64,000 nucleotides of DNA from NCBI GenBank assembly GCA_009760855.2, contig WPIO01000008.1:2070501-2134500 (forward strand), given 5' to 3'. The DNA is from Cristatella mucedo (lineage: Eukaryota > Bryozoa > Phylactolaemata > Cristatellidae). The translations under genes were made by a program, and so were the position numbers. The first letter of the stretch is position 1; each line of letters begins with the position of its first letter. Positions 1 to 11,654 of the stretch are shown piece by piece. The notes under the pieces are model-generated. The model searched no databases and had not been told where the DNA came from. It was given only the letters and a program-made list of their open reading frames with translations.

Positions 1-685
1 TCATCCGACTCAGAGATGTTGTATGCATCGAGTCTCGCAGCGCCAGCGTGTAGGCGACGTCGGCATCTCCAATCTTTCGAAGACCTTTTGTCAAGCTCCC
101 CTGAGGCTCAACCTCTTCCTCCGAAGACAAAGTCAACGGTGTGAAGGTCAGTGTTACTCCAGACCATCCAGCGTGAACTGAATTGTCACTACGGCTACTG
201 TAAACTTTTGCACATTTCTGGTCACCTCGATCTTTTTCCAGAAGGCATTAGACGAAAAAAAGGCAAGTGGTGCCCAGCACAGCAAACGAAAATTTTTGAG
301 GTGAAGAAAGAAGCGGATCCAGGTCCGGCACAAGTACTAGAAGGTTTCTTGGAAAAGGCAAAGCTGAAGAACGGTGAAGACACAGAAAAATGTTGCCAAT
401 GACAGAGGGAATAAGTAAGAACAGTTTGAGGAGGACAAAAGCTAGAAGGACGGAGACAGTGACAAGAACTGGGAAGAGGAGGAAAAGAGTGAACGCATTC
501 AGCATGACAGCAGACTGGAGAAAAAAACACTCTGCCAGGTAAAAAAAGGTAGCTTTTCTCTGTGAAGACAAAGACAATCACCGTGGGGTTAAGCACTACC
601 ACAAAAAAAAGAAAATACGGAATTCACTGCAATTTTCCAAGTGTCGACCCTGCATCAAGCTCTTGGTTTCTCAAAACCTGGTACT

Positions 686-686
<1 letters not shown>
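1..686. other. No gene recognised
   Basis: An 83-codon plus-strand frame at 151-402 and overlapping minus frames are present, but no family motif, splice pair or repeat was recognised. Confidence 0.5.
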
Positions 687-727
<41 letters not shown>

Positions 728-1075
728 TAATAATAATAATAATTGCACTTGATAAAGCGCCCTCAGAGAACTTAATCTCTGTCTAGGCGCTTTACATTTG
801 CTGCAAAGTGGTATGCAATTGAATGGTAAGTAAAATCATGCTTGAAAAACAAACAAAATGAATAATATGGTTAGGGGTGACATGCACAGGGTCAGCATCC
901 AAATGTGGTTAGTGGCAGCATGCACAGTGTCAGCACGCATAAGCACATAAAGAACGAATCACAGGGACCCACTAAATGCTGTCCTAAATAGGTGTGTTTT
1001 TAAGTTTCTTTTAAATGTGGTCAGGTCATGGGATGTTCTGACGCAGGTCGGGAGGGAGTTCCAGGCTTTGGGAGC
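687..1075 (-). repeat. LINE family 1 3' end with TAA array
   Basis: A (TAA)n run at 687-742 abuts the family hairpin 746-800 and the 3' UTR. At 1000-1070 the minus strand gives the ORF2 end [15 protein letters not shown] and [14 protein letters not shown] second, shorter tail starts right after it at 1076. Confidence 0.88.
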
Positions 1076-1165
1076 ATAATAATAATAATAATGTACTTGA
1101 TAAAGCACCCTCAGAGAACTTAATCTCTTTCTAGGTGCTTTACATTTGCTGCAAAGGTAAATGCA
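1076..1165 (-). repeat. LINE family 1 3' tail fragment
   Basis: An AAT run and the hairpin (TTGATAAAGCACCCTCAGAG ... TAGGTGCTTTACATTTGC) only. It abuts the previous copy without spacer. Confidence 0.8.
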
Positions 1166-1819
1166 GGATTGTTATACCAGACACACAGACATAGTATGTC
1201 CACATCCGCATAGCATGGAACTTCAAAATTTCATCGAATGTTTCTGGTCGATCAATCCAGCTGACAAAAGCACTAAGGCCATGCTGACCGAATCCATGGC
1301 AGTCAGCCTCAGATATCTCAGCCGAAGACCAAGATACACTCACGTGTACTGTTGCTCGTGCAATGCAGACTACAAAAACTGGCCATACCAGGAACTGAAC
1401 CTTATACTCCACACGTGCTAATTAAGTGATACACTCGTGAAAAAGAGCAACAGCTGTTTCTCAAGCCCTGTAGTTCTCAGGCAAGCCTGCTGACCAGAGA
1501 GATCGCCTACAGCAACTGATAAGGCATTGTAGATGGAGGCAGCCAGGGACACCCCCAATGGTGTTGCTAGACACAAGTCCTGCTGTCGACTTGACTTTGC
1601 TTGGTTTTGACACTTAGGTGCAACCGGTGCTTGCTCTTGCATCATATTACAGACATATTACAAAACGTACTTTTGAGAACCATTGCTCCTACAGATGATT
1701 GGAAATCACCGACATAAAAGGACTCGTGCAATCACAAGGCTAAGCTGAGCGATGATGGATGAGGTGCAAGCTGCCCCACCGAGAGTCTATTACGAACGAT
1801 TACAGTCAATGACATCCTT
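1166..1819. other. No gene recognised
   Basis: Unique-looking sequence between LINE tails. Short frames on both strands lack motifs. Confidence 0.5.
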
Positions 1820-2160
1820 TGTGTTTCTTTTAATAATATTAATAATACATTTGATGTAGCGCTCTCAGGGAACTCAATCTCTCTTTAGGCACTTTACATT
1901 TGCTGCAAAGGAAGCATGATCGAATGGTTATTGGTATTATGCTCAATGACAACAAGCATAAATAAATAAAATATAAATATAATTCATTTATATAGCGCCC
2001 CAAGAGAACTGAATCTCTATTCATGCGCTTGACATATCGAGCCCACGACCTCAGTCAGACCTTGGTCGGGGCAAGCACCTTAACCGCTAGACCAAACATA
2101 TAACATGGTTAGAGGTGACATGCACAGGGTCAAAATGCAAATATCGTTAGTGGCAGCATG
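1820..2160 (-). repeat. LINE family 1 3' end interrupted by a type-B SINE
   Basis: The hairpin tail lies at 1832-1915 and the 3' UTR resumes at 2100 with GGTTAGAGGTGACATGCACA. In uninterrupted copies the two parts are joined directly by about 20 nt, so 1955-2097 is an insertion. Confidence 0.8.
1955..2097 (-). repeat. Type-B SINE nested in LINE 3' UTR
   Basis: On the minus strand it reads a tRNA-like head (ACCTTGGTC region, then GTCGTGGGCTCGA, a B-box-like word), then AAGCGCATGAATAGAGATTC, AGTTCTCTTGGGGCGCTATA and an AT-rich tail. The second half resembles the family-1 LINE hairpin. Confidence 0.68.
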
Positions 2161-2339
2161 CAAAGACATTGGCCCATTTGGCCCTGGTATAATTTAAATA
2201 GAATGCATCGGCTACCTGGCAACATATGGAAACACCAAATGGGGCGTATGCCAACACCAAGTAAGCAAGCTTTCACTGACGGACATAACAAGCAAACGAT
2301 TCTTGCTCTTCACGACCGAAGTCGTAGGTCCGAATCCTG

Positions 2340-2440
2340 AAGCATGCAATCCTTTATTGCCAACTGAAAGCAGTGGTGATAGCCGTTAAGGCTCTTCCGT
2401 CACGATCCAAATAAGGCTATTGAATCAGCTAATATTTTGT
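2340..2440 (+). repeat. Type-A SINE, 3' half
   Basis: GCAATCCTTTATTGCCAACT, GTGGTGATAGCCGTTAAGGC and ending GGCTATTGAATCAGCTAA, the type-A body and tail. The tRNA head is diverged. Confidence 0.65.
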
Positions 2441-2519
2441 ATGATTTTGGCACCACATTACAAAAGCAGTTATCAAAAGAAATTGTACCATCTACAAGTC
2501 ATAGCCTATGGAAGCCAGC

Positions 2520-2690
2520 ATGCTGAATAGAGTAATAAAAATAATGGTGATAATTATGCATTTGCATGGCACCCGAAGTGAAACGAACCTCCTTTTAGGC
2601 ACTTCACATAAGCTAGAAAGGAAGCATATCAGCTGACTAGTGACAGTAACACAACCACAAGTGAAAGCGAACACATCCATGTAAAACGTG
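2520..2690 (-). repeat. Diverged LINE family 1 tail
   Basis: A degenerate AAT run, then a weakened hairpin (CCTCCTTTTAGGCACTTCAC) and GGAAGCATATCAGC-type 3' UTR words. Confidence 0.5.
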
Positions 2691-2954
2691 ATTTACTTGG
2701 GCATAGCAAACGCTTTAGGGAATGGTCTTTTTTTTAGCTTCCTTTTACATCCTTTTTTACTTTCAGCATTCGTACGCAGCCGTACTCAGCAACGTGTGAT
2801 TATTAACTCAAGTCAGACGTTCTCGAACAGGAACTTCAGTCATCTGTGGCTCAGGAACGCTGTGCTCCGATTGGCTAGCATCTTGGCCAGCGCCTTGCAG
2901 CAGGAACGCTGTGCTTTGATTCGCTAGTTAAAGTCGGAGGGGGCAGCCTAGTAC

Positions 2955-3630
2955 CTGCAGAAGACAGCATTTAGGCGCAGCATACGAACTAAATGCACGT
3001 CTCCAAAGGATTTAAGGTTTGTACGAGGTATTTCCAGACTGTTGGATTCCGAAAAGCGGGTGGTACGATGCTTGGCCTGATGGGGTAGTATATCTGAAAG
3101 ATAGGCTGGAACCATAGAATGAAGGGACCTAAAAGTGAGCAACAAAACCTTGAAGTCAATCCGTTGCCTCACTGGTAGCCAGTGCAGGTCGGCGAGAAGT
3201 GGAGTAATGTGGCAACTGCGACGCTCACGACAGACAAGCCTAGCTGCCGAGTTTTGCACCAGCTGCAATCGCCTGATCGCACATGCTGGTAGGCCAGTAA
3301 GCAGTGAGTTGCAGAAGTCGAGACGGGATGTCACGAATGCATGGACCAACTTGGACGTGGTATCCTTATCTAAACAAGCCCTAATTTTAGCAATGTTATG
3401 AAGCTGAAAATAGGCAGATTTGACTGTGGAGCTGATGTGGTCGTCTAACGAGAGGTCGCTTTGGAATATGACACCTAGATTTCGAGCTGATTCAGCTGGA
3501 GATATGCTGGCAGAGCCAATTTTGAAAGTCAGCCTTTCCAATTTCTGAATCACACTGGGTTTGCCCATAGCTAGTAAGTTAGTTTTATCATCGTTTAGTT
3601 TTAGAAAATTTGCTACCATCCATGTGCGGT
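2955..3630 (-). pseudogene. LINE family 1 fragment, RT C-terminus
   Basis: This is the longest uninterrupted family-1 frame in the window. It has [80 protein letters not shown] and [20 protein letters not shown], then the C-terminal SFGD block, after which the frame shifts. The catalytic FADD region and everything upstream are lost. The 3' hairpin tail is absent, so both ends are truncated. Confidence 0.88.
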
Positions 3631-3864
3631 CTGTGTGGTCATTACAAAAGTCTAGGCCTGGCTGATGAGAAAAGCATTGGAAACTTCTTGGGACTTCTTC
3701 GTCTTCCAGCTCGGTACGATCCTCTTCTGCAATCACACCTGGATCACGCCAGAAAAATCCCAAGTCAGTCTCTCATCTGTCTCATCAAACCCACAATGAG
3801 TTCTTTGGTATACTTGCACCCACAGTCAGAGACAAGAGACATCAGTGACATGAGACGAAACAAG

Positions 3865-5110
3865 TAATATGGAACTTAGTTTGACTCAACTCCTGATTTG
3901 GCACACCGCGAATAAATGTCTCAGGTCATTAAATAGGTCTATTTTGATTTTGCCAACAAAGCAGTCATCGTCTATGTGTCTTTCCTGGGCTTTCTTCAAA
4001 TCTACGACTAAAATGCTGCAGCAATTGAGAGTCTCATCTTGGACAAACTTGAATATGACAAAACGTCCTTGCAAGATTTCAGGTCACGGTGCTACAACAA
4101 CGCAGCAGTTATGTCTGGCCATTTGCCAGGTGTCCAAAATTGAATACTGTCCAGAGATGAGAAGGCAAATCTTTGTTAGCTGTGATACCCACAGCTTGAA
4201 CTTGGCTGGAGTGCATGCTACAAATCAAGATTTCGTTGTCATTACCGTTTTTGTAACTATTGAGAGCAACTAGTTATTCTTTTCGAGATCAACTCTGAGA
4301 TCAACTCTGAGAAGAACCAAAGAAAGTCTTGGCAAAGTCACTGTCAAACGTGACTCTGCAACAAGGTGGAGTTCAATAGTGGAGGCTGTGAACGCTATCA
4401 TTGACCGACTGAACAGCATTGTAGGTCTTTTGGAGAAACTTTCTGAGGTCACAAGTGGAACACTTGAAACAGGAGCTGGCTTGAAACAAGCTGTCTGTCT
4501 TCTACTTTGTATTTTGAACTTTAAACTTTTTGGCTCTGTTGCCATTTTGATACAGCATCTTAAGGAGGTTTGACCACGTTCAGAAAATATTGAAGGAGCC
4601 AAAGATGAACTTTCATCAAAGACGCTTCTTGTGACTTTCACTCTCTTTGGGTTAAATTTTCAAGACTTCGAGAAGACCTGTGCCAAGAAGCACTACTAGA
4701 TGCAAAAAAGCGATGTGAATTGTGGGAAATAGCAGTAAAACGAAGAATCCGCCGAAGGACAAAGATGCCTACATAACTCTCTCAAGATGTTGATCTCATG
4801 GCAGAGGAGGAGGCTTCGAGAATAATAAAAAATAGCAGAGACTACCTCCGACAAGAAAATACAGCTAGGTTTTCCCGACTCACAGATCTTGATGTCAAAT
4901 TTGGTTTCTTGTTTGAAGTTAAGCAGGTTTTGAAAACACTCAACCAAACCAACCTCCGCCAGAAGTATCTAGATCTAGGAGGATTCTTTTTTTTCAGACG
5001 TTGATCTAACACAGCTGTACAACGAAATATGTGACTGTAAAATGCTTCTTACCACACGCCACGACTCGGCACTAAAGAAACACTGGAAAATATTGACTTT
5101 CAAAATTTAA
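3865..5110 (+). pseudogene. Decayed hAT/ZMYM-type (DUF4371-like) transposase
   Basis: Across shifting plus-strand frames the sequence keeps the order of motifs of the ZMYM1/DUF4371 group of hAT-derived transposases. Near 4055-4140 there is RCYNNAAVMSGHLPGVQ (family: DNAANM-G---GVQ). Near 4170-4240 there is FVSCDTHSLNLAGVHAT (family: C-SHSLNL-G-HA). Near 4345-4450 there is VKRDSATRW followed by VEAVNAIIDRLNSIVGLLEK. Near 4790-5000 there is a charged helical stretch with KFGFLFEVKQVL. Several stop codons and frameshifts separate these, so it is a fossil. I saw no terminal repeats. The 5' part and zinc finger are missing. Confidence 0.72.
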
Positions 5111-5299
5111 CAGACTATATTTCCACGTTTAAGGCCATAATATTTTATCTAAGTTGAAGCTGCGGTAGCTACCTTGTACATTTACTACACAGTTAATACA
5201 ACTTTCTCGACTCGATATGCCTGCTAGCGTGTGTTGCTTGCATTTCTTCCGCGGTGGAGCTATTTTGCAGCAATTTTTGACAAGGAGAGGGGGCGCCAT

Positions 5300-5830
5300 T
5301 TGTAGCTTCATCTCCGGGCGCCGAAAGGTCTCACTACGCCACTGGCTAGCCGGCGCGCCGTCCGCACAGACGAGTGCCGCAGAGCGATAGGTACAAACTT
5401 ATCACGCTCGAGCGGAAGTCGGTTCCTTTTCCGGTACGGCCCTAAGGTTGAAGGTCGCCGAACTGCTGCTGGACCGTCGGCGGCCTGTCGCGTGCGGGTG
5501 CCGCGGAACATGTCGCTTTGCAGCCTTCCTGTGGCTGCGCGGCTTGCACGCCGCCCTGCGTCGCCGACTTGGTATGTGTACGCAGCTACGGGTTTGTTCA
5601 CGCATGTTGCCGCTCAGCGGCAGCCGCCCGCCGCGCGTAGCCACCTGCGGAGGTTCGCCGCCCTTTTCATTGAACGCAGCTGCCGCGGCGAGTTTCCTCG
5701 CCAGCCGCGGCAGCGAGCTCGTGCGAGACCTTCTGCCAACTTACGCTAGAGTACGATCGCCGAGGTTGTAATTTTGGCCCGCACGTCGTCTAGCGCCGAA
5801 GGACACCGCCGCCTCGGAAGCCGGAAGATG
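5300..5830. promoter_or_regulatory. CpG-rich block, candidate promoter
   Basis: This stretch is conspicuously rich in CG dinucleotides (for example around 5345-5365, 5450-5520 and 5620-5760), while the sequence on either side is AT-richer and CpG-poor. Several overlapping open frames exist on both strands, as expected in GC-rich DNA, and none was recognised as a known protein. One possibility is the promoter and 5' exon of the SLC37A gene, whose first recognised exon starts about 8 kb downstream on the plus strand. No transcription start, TATA box or splice link is demonstrated. Confidence 0.35.
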
Positions 5831-6179
5831 GCCGGCTGGTTTTGTAGGGCTGACGCTTTATTCTTGAAGTGTATTCCATTCGCTCGCGAGGCTGAGGCTG
5901 CCATCAGCGTTGCCCGTCATTCACTTCCACGAGCAGTTCGTTTCCGGTAGTCTGGGGCTCAGCTGTGTACTCTATCATGCCTGTGTCGACGAGGCAAGCA
6001 CTCTGTCGACTATGGCTTCCTCTCTGGCCGTCGACCGAGTAGCGCGCATGCATCCACTGCCGACCTGGTACTCAGGCCTCTGACGGTGCACTACGCATTT
6101 GCGTTTCTGCGTTGTAAGCCAAGGCTCAAACGAGGAAGCAAGCAAGCCTGCGCTGGTTTGCCCGCAGGTCTCCTGGCCA

Positions 6180-6325
6180 GTTGCAAGGTGCTCGCACTTA
6201 GTGACCCAGGTCGCTGACTCGAGTTCGGCGACAGGCTATACCTCATTGCCCTATTGCAAGCGAAGGTGATATCCTCTCAAGGTTCTTGTGCCGCTATATA
6301 AATGAGGCTTTTGAATCAGTAGATT
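6180..6325 (+). repeat. Type-A SINE
   Basis: A tRNA-like head with CAAGGTGCTCGCACTTAGTG and a diverged B box (CTCGAGTTCGGC), then body and tail CGCTATATAAATGAGGCTTT. The TATATAA at 6294 belongs to this tail and should not be read as a TATA box. Confidence 0.72.
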
Positions 6326-6730
6326 ACTGCATTGTAAAAGGACGTCTGTAGCAGTGCAGCCTGGCGGTAACGAATTCTGTGCGCGACTCTGTTATGCAGT
6401 CCGACTTTTTACGTGCCCTTATGTTGAACTAGCGATAGACAAGAATGAGTGAGAATGGTTTGAACTTGATAGTGATGTGACAGCACTTTTGCTTGTGAGC
6501 CAGCCTGTGGTGGTAAGTGGATAGACCTATATCCTTTTCAATCTTCCTGGTGAGCAGCTCCACCGCCACAGGCAGTTATCTGAAATAAGCACAGCCGAGT
6601 GACCACCAGCAAAGAACGAAAACACTAGAGAGTGAGAGAGCGAGTGTTTGCAAGCAAAGGGAAGTAGAACGAGAGAGGGACACAGGGAGACATATTCGTT
6701 CTCTCCCCACCCTCCCTGTCTCTCTCTATA

Positions 6731-6798
<68 letters not shown>

Positions 6799-7539
6799 GG
6801 TGGACAGAGGAAGATGTTGAGAATGATGCAGTGAAACCCTTTTGTTCACGTGCAAGCAGCCATTGGGAGATATGTAGAAAATAAGTTTCAGATGGGAGGT
6901 AAGTAAAAGTAGTTGAAGGAAGAGAAAGAGAGAGGGTGTCGATAGGCATGGCTGCCGATTGCGGGATTGAGAGGAGAAGGGAGAGAGGAGGATTCATTCA
7001 AACTGAGATTTACCCAGAGGTACAAATTGAGACAGGAGAAAGAATAGAGACTCTTACTGAGAAACCAAGGAAGAGAATTGTGGAGAGAGAGAGAGAGAGA
7101 GAGCCGGTAGATGGCTGCTATATTGCAGTCTTTGCACTTTCTCAGCTGCTTGTTAAGTAATGCATTTGACCGATTTCTGGTGTTTTTGAGTTTAGGTGCA
7201 CATCTGCCGGTGTATCACTTTGAATCAGGCGATAAAGGCAGCAGTTAGGTTGTGGCACTTTGTCTTTTTCACTGACCTTTTCTCTACAGGTCTACGGGTG
7301 AGCGGCAAGGCAAGCTGTTGTATTTGATGTGCTCCTCAATTCTACTGCGAAATTGTTGTCTCGAGCACTTGTGTCGTTGATCATTTACAGCTGATTCCAT
7401 GGAGCTACGAAGTTAATTCCTAGGCTGTGGCTTCTTTGTCTTGGTCACTGACTTTGTCTCCGAAGGTTACCTTTCCTAGTGGCCCTCGCTGGCAGGCAAA
7501 AGTGACGAGTCGCTGTTTGCACCCACGCAGGCAGTCAGG
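6326..7539. other. No gene recognised
   Basis: It contains the AT array and purine-rich sequence at 6900-7105 (GA-rich). Frames here follow the low-complexity sequence. Confidence 0.5.
6733..6796. repeat. (AT)n microsatellite
   Basis: About 32 uninterrupted AT units. The YIYIYI frames across it are artefacts. Confidence 0.97.
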
Positions 7540-7645
7540 TAATAGTAATAATAACGATAATGCACTCGATAGAGCGTCCTCAGAGAACTCAATCTCTCTC
7601 TAGGCGCTTTACGTTTGCTGCAAAGGGAAATGCAATCGAATGGTG
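7540..7645 (-). repeat. LINE family 1 3' tail fragment
   Basis: A TAA-like run at 7541-7562 plus the hairpin TCCTCAGAGAACTCAATCTC and TAGGCGCTTTACGTTTGCTG. Confidence 0.8.
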
Positions 7646-8544
7646 AGTACTGTCATAGGCAAAAGGGCAAGGGACGGCAGTTAATATGTCGATGTCGTTG
7701 GTGCTGCTCTTCCTTTCCACTCTTTTTCACTTTTCTCTTCCTTTTCTTGCTTTTCCTTTCCTTTCCAGTTTCACGGTCACTCTCTCCTCTGCGTTCTTCA
7801 GCATCTCGGTCAAGGCAAATGGTAAAATGGTAAAACAATACTGTGCTCTTCTTTTGCTGTTACGGTTTCACTTTCACTATTTCATTATCCTTTGGGTTCT
7901 GGACGCTCGGAGTTTTGCAGTGCAATTTGTTCCAGGGCAGGCTGTGCAGTTCATATGTCTACCCATCCCCTACCGCTGGCCGAAGCCGCTTGATTGCATT
8001 AGGGGCAGCGTGTTCATTAGGTGGAACCTCGGTTCAACAGGGCAAGGGATAGAGCGGATGACTATTGATACGTAGCTTGATTGGGAGCTTGTTATCAAGA
8101 GTAATCGCTAATCGGGTGACCTCGGTCGCTCAAGGCCCGTAGTGCAATGGACATTTTCCATCATCACAGAACAGAAACTGGCCCTGCCCACTCGTGCATA
8201 TCTCTGCCCCAAAGGCCTTCTTGAGTAAGGTATGAGGCTGCAGTCTCTGTGACCGTACGGTAGCAGCACACCTTACGGTAGCAGCAGATCGTTGCTGGTC
8301 CTGAGGTGCTGGCAGCAGCTGTTCCAGCCTCGCTGGTTGAGTGGCTTTGCGCTGACCTGTGCCCGCAGCCTTCGGGTTTCATATTGCATATCTGCGTTAC
8401 CTGCAGAGGAAGTTGCAATCTGCCACCATGTGCAACGGCGATCGACCAGCAGAACTTGGTTCGTGGGAGTGCCGAGTACAAATTCCGCTGTCCACGTGCT
8501 TCGCCCGAGGAGGCTGCTGTAGATAGTCGGCTTAGCCTATGGCC
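7646..8544. other. No gene recognised
   Basis: A pyrimidine-rich zone at 7700-7800 creates a hydrophobic 129-codon frame (7686-8075). I could not match it to any family. Confidence 0.45.
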
Positions 8545-8890
8545 GGAGTGACTTGGCACAAGCCTCAAATCCTTTGGAAATCGTGTCTTTAGTTCGTATG
8601 CTCCCAAAGCCTGGAACTCACTTCCAACTGGCGTTATGACATCCCCTGACTTGGCGACATTTAAAAAGAAGCTCAAACTCAACCATTTATCACAAAATGT
8701 AGCCCCCCCCCCCCGGGCATGTCGCCTCTAACAATGTTATGCTTGTTGACATTCAGCATGCTACAATCAATCATTCGATCATGCTTGCTGTTTAGCAAAT
8801 TTCAGATGCATGGAAAGAGATTAAGTTCACTGAGGGTGCTATACAGATGTATTATTATCATTATTATTATTATTATTATTATTATTCAGC
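8545..8890 (+). repeat. LINE family 1 ORF end and 3' UTR, plus strand
   Basis: It carries TCAAATCCTTTGGAAATCGT (the SFG block), TATGCTCCCAAAGCCTGGAA, a TTTAAAAAGAAGCTC end, the hairpin at 8810-8850 and an ATT tail at 8850-8886. A C10 run interrupts it at 8703. Confidence 0.82.
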
Positions 8891-10618
8891 AAGGAATAGG
8901 GGAAGAGTCGGGTCTTCAAAAAAGATTCGTCAGAAAAGTGCTTTACTGGCATGCAGCATGCCTAGAGTCGATATCTTGCTACCATGTGTGACAACCCCCA
9001 AGTAGAGTAGTAGAGTATTTGCGCTTTGTAAACCAACTTGCTTAACCAACATTAACCAACACTAATTTGAGTGAAGTACTTTTTTTGTAAAGTTGCATTG
9101 CATTAGAAAGGTGTGGCACCGTGGACCGTCCCTGGATGACTCGGGGATGTCCAAATGTATTTGGTGGGTAGCTGATTGATTGGAGGCCTGATTGTCGTTT
9201 TCCAGTCTTGTGTGGTTCTTATTGTTTACTAGAATTATCGACTTGCATTAAGGTATGCATAGACTGTCAACATGTTGATTTTGCATGGATTGTATTTGTA
9301 GGCATAGGATCTGTATTTGGATCATCACCTTCCTGTGCTACACCAGTTACCATCTTTCGAGGAAACCCATCAGTATTGTTAAGGTAGAGTAATAATGTCT
9401 GGTACAATTGGTCGGTTGTAGCATTGGTTATGCATCATATATCCAGCAAGAGCCATGCATTTTCCTGGCTGTGCATAACACAACCCAGAGCAGAGATCTT
9501 GGTATTTACTGTGCCATCAAGCATGGTGGGCAACCGGTGACTCGAAGTAGTGAAGCTTTTAGCACTTAACCTCTGTTGTGACATTTATTCTGGTGCCAAC
9601 AAGGGACAAAATGTGCACACGTTACTGATTAAAGAGCCTGCTCGTGCCGTTTTCATAAGTATCGTTCCGTGTGCACGTGTATTTAGGAATTACTTTATGT
9701 GGCTGAGCCTAGATCTTTCGGGAGCCGGCCAATCTTGGCAGAAACTGAAGGGGCGTGTTCAGCAATGCGCAGTCTTTTCGAGAAGTCTTCACGAGAAGTT
9801 TCTTGTTGAGTCGAGGGGCTTTATTCGCGTATGATGAGTATATCTTTTGTATAGCACTGTGAATCAGAGTGATGTCTGCCCCACCACTAAAGCTTCACCA
9901 AGCAAGAGATGCACCACATGGCAATACTTGCTTTATCCCGGCGAAAATATTCTTGTCAACTTGCTCTAGTCTAGCATCCATCTTAGGCTAGTGACTGAGT
10001 AGAGTGACTGGTCGCTTTCGTCGTTGTGGATCAGCACTTGGGGATTTCCGATTTCATTTTGACTCTGCGTTCGAAAAATCTTGCCTTCTTGGTACTGGGC
10101 GACTGGAGGAATGGTCCGAAAATTGGGTACCGGTATGATTTCCTAATTTGGCTTTTAAAAAGATGAACATTTAAAAAAACAATCCCCAAGTTTTGACGAT
10201 TGTCAAATTGCTGGGTAAAATTTAAAAATTACATACAGACATTGTCTAACCCGAAATAAACCGGAAGTGACTCGTGGTCTGTCTGTCTCTATCATGAACT
10301 TCGGCCGAAGTTCCGACGAAATTTGCTGTACCAGTACCTGAACATACAAAAAATAGCGAGTGTTTCGCTAATAAATTTCGGTAAATAATGATAATAACCC
10401 GTGAATTAGTTCAACCATGTTCAACCAGTTCAACCATTAGTTCTTTAGTTAAATCATGAGTTAGGTCCGCATTGTTTTGGAGCACCGGAAAAGGTCCGAT
10501 ACAAGTTCGAACGTAACCAATATATATACACAAGCTACCTAGCGATGGAGCATCCCCTGATACTAAGATTTATTTATTTAAGTGACCCTTGTGTGCCGAA
10601 TTTAGTACATCTCCTTAT
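8891..10618. other. No gene recognised
   Basis: AT-rich sequence with short frames only. The 94-codon frame at 9550-9834 has no recognised motif. Confidence 0.5.
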
Positions 10619-10794
10619 TCATATTCTTTTTTTGGCTCAAGTGAATGCCCCACTCACACCAAGAGTCACTTATTCGGTCAAACATTTTCCCATAATTGTA
10701 CTTTGTTCATATTCTTTTTTTGGTTCAAGTGAATGCCCCACTCACACCAAGAGTCACTTATTCGGTCAAACATTTTCCCATAATTGTATTTTGT
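10619..10794. repeat. 88-bp tandem duplication
   Basis: Two adjacent 88-bp copies beginning ATATTCTTTTTTTGG(C/T)TCAA and containing GAATGCCCCACTCACACCAA. I saw only about two differences between them, so the duplication is recent. Confidence 0.9.
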
Positions 10795-10887
10795 CAACTT
10801 ATTACCAAATTCTGCATATCTGGCTACAAGCGAATCTTTATATTCAGCATCTGTATAGTGCCTTGAGAGAGATTCAGATTCAGGCGA

Positions 10888-10891
<4 letters not shown>

Positions 10892-10924
<33 letters not shown>
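10892..10924. repeat. (CT)n microsatellite
   Basis: A short pyrimidine run of about 16 CT units. Confidence 0.95.
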
Positions 10925-10927
<3 letters not shown>

Positions 10928-11004
10928 TCTCTTGAAGAATATAGTGCTGACATATTTGCACTTGGATAGCAGCAAACGCTCTCCGAAAATCTAGTGTTAA
11001 TCAC

Positions 11005-11610
11005 AAATTGAAAAGCCGCACCCTCATAATGGGCTCGGCCAGCATATCTCCCATAGCCTCTGCAAACACTCTGGTTGTCGTGTTCAAAAAGGAGAGACCG
11101 AGAGACCATATCAGCTCCACAATCAAGTATGCCCATTTTCAGCTACGTACCGTTGAAAAAACTCATGTCTGCTCGGCCAAGAATGCCAAGCTGATCCACG
11201 TGCATTTGTGACATTCCGTTACGACTTCTGTAACTTGCTTCTCTTAAAGTCTCCAGGGCTTTGCCCAGTACGACGCTTGCAGTTGGTGCAAAACTCTGCC
11301 ACTTGGTTTTTCTGCTGCGAACTTAACATTTGTCGCATTGCACCATTTCTCGACGACCTGCTCTGACTCTCCATCAAGCAGTGTATTGACTTAAAAAATA
11401 CTCTGTCTCTCACGTATAGGTCGCTTCACACTCCTGCTCCAGCCTACTGTTATGAAATTCTCCCTGTATCCTGCACTCTCTTAATGGAAGTCGTTTAGCT
11501 GTTCCTCTAACTAACCTCAAATCCTTCTGAGAGTGTGCCTTCAATATGTCCCCTTACTTGGAATTTAAAAAAGTAAGCTAGAAACCAAGCTGGTCCTCAC
11601 TGCGTTTGCT
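11005..11610 (+). pseudogene. LINE family 1 fragment, strongly decayed, plus strand
   Basis: IMGSASISPIASANTLVVVF aligns with the ASISPAESARNLGVIF block of the better copies, followed by DHISSTIKYAHFQL and in other frames [10 protein letters not shown] and a remnant of the TFKRKL end near 11560. Stops and frame changes are frequent. Confidence 0.75.
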
Positions 11611-11654
11611 CCGAGCATCTGAATTGCCATTTATTTGCTTACACATGCTGGAAT

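Noticed and set aside
140-150. Splice donor GAAG|GTCAGT as the end of an SLC37A N-terminal exon
   Set aside because: The only compatible frame meets a stop about 15 codons upstream and shows no SLC37 similarity.
6290-6300. TATATAA as a TATA box downstream of the CpG-rich block
   Set aside because: It falls in the tail of a type-A SINE, where the same position reads TATACAAAA in other copies.
7686-8075. 129-codon hydrophobic frame as SLC37A TM1
   Set aside because: It lacks the YH-SRK motif before the first luminal loop, and its start is a pyrimidine-rich low-complexity stretch.
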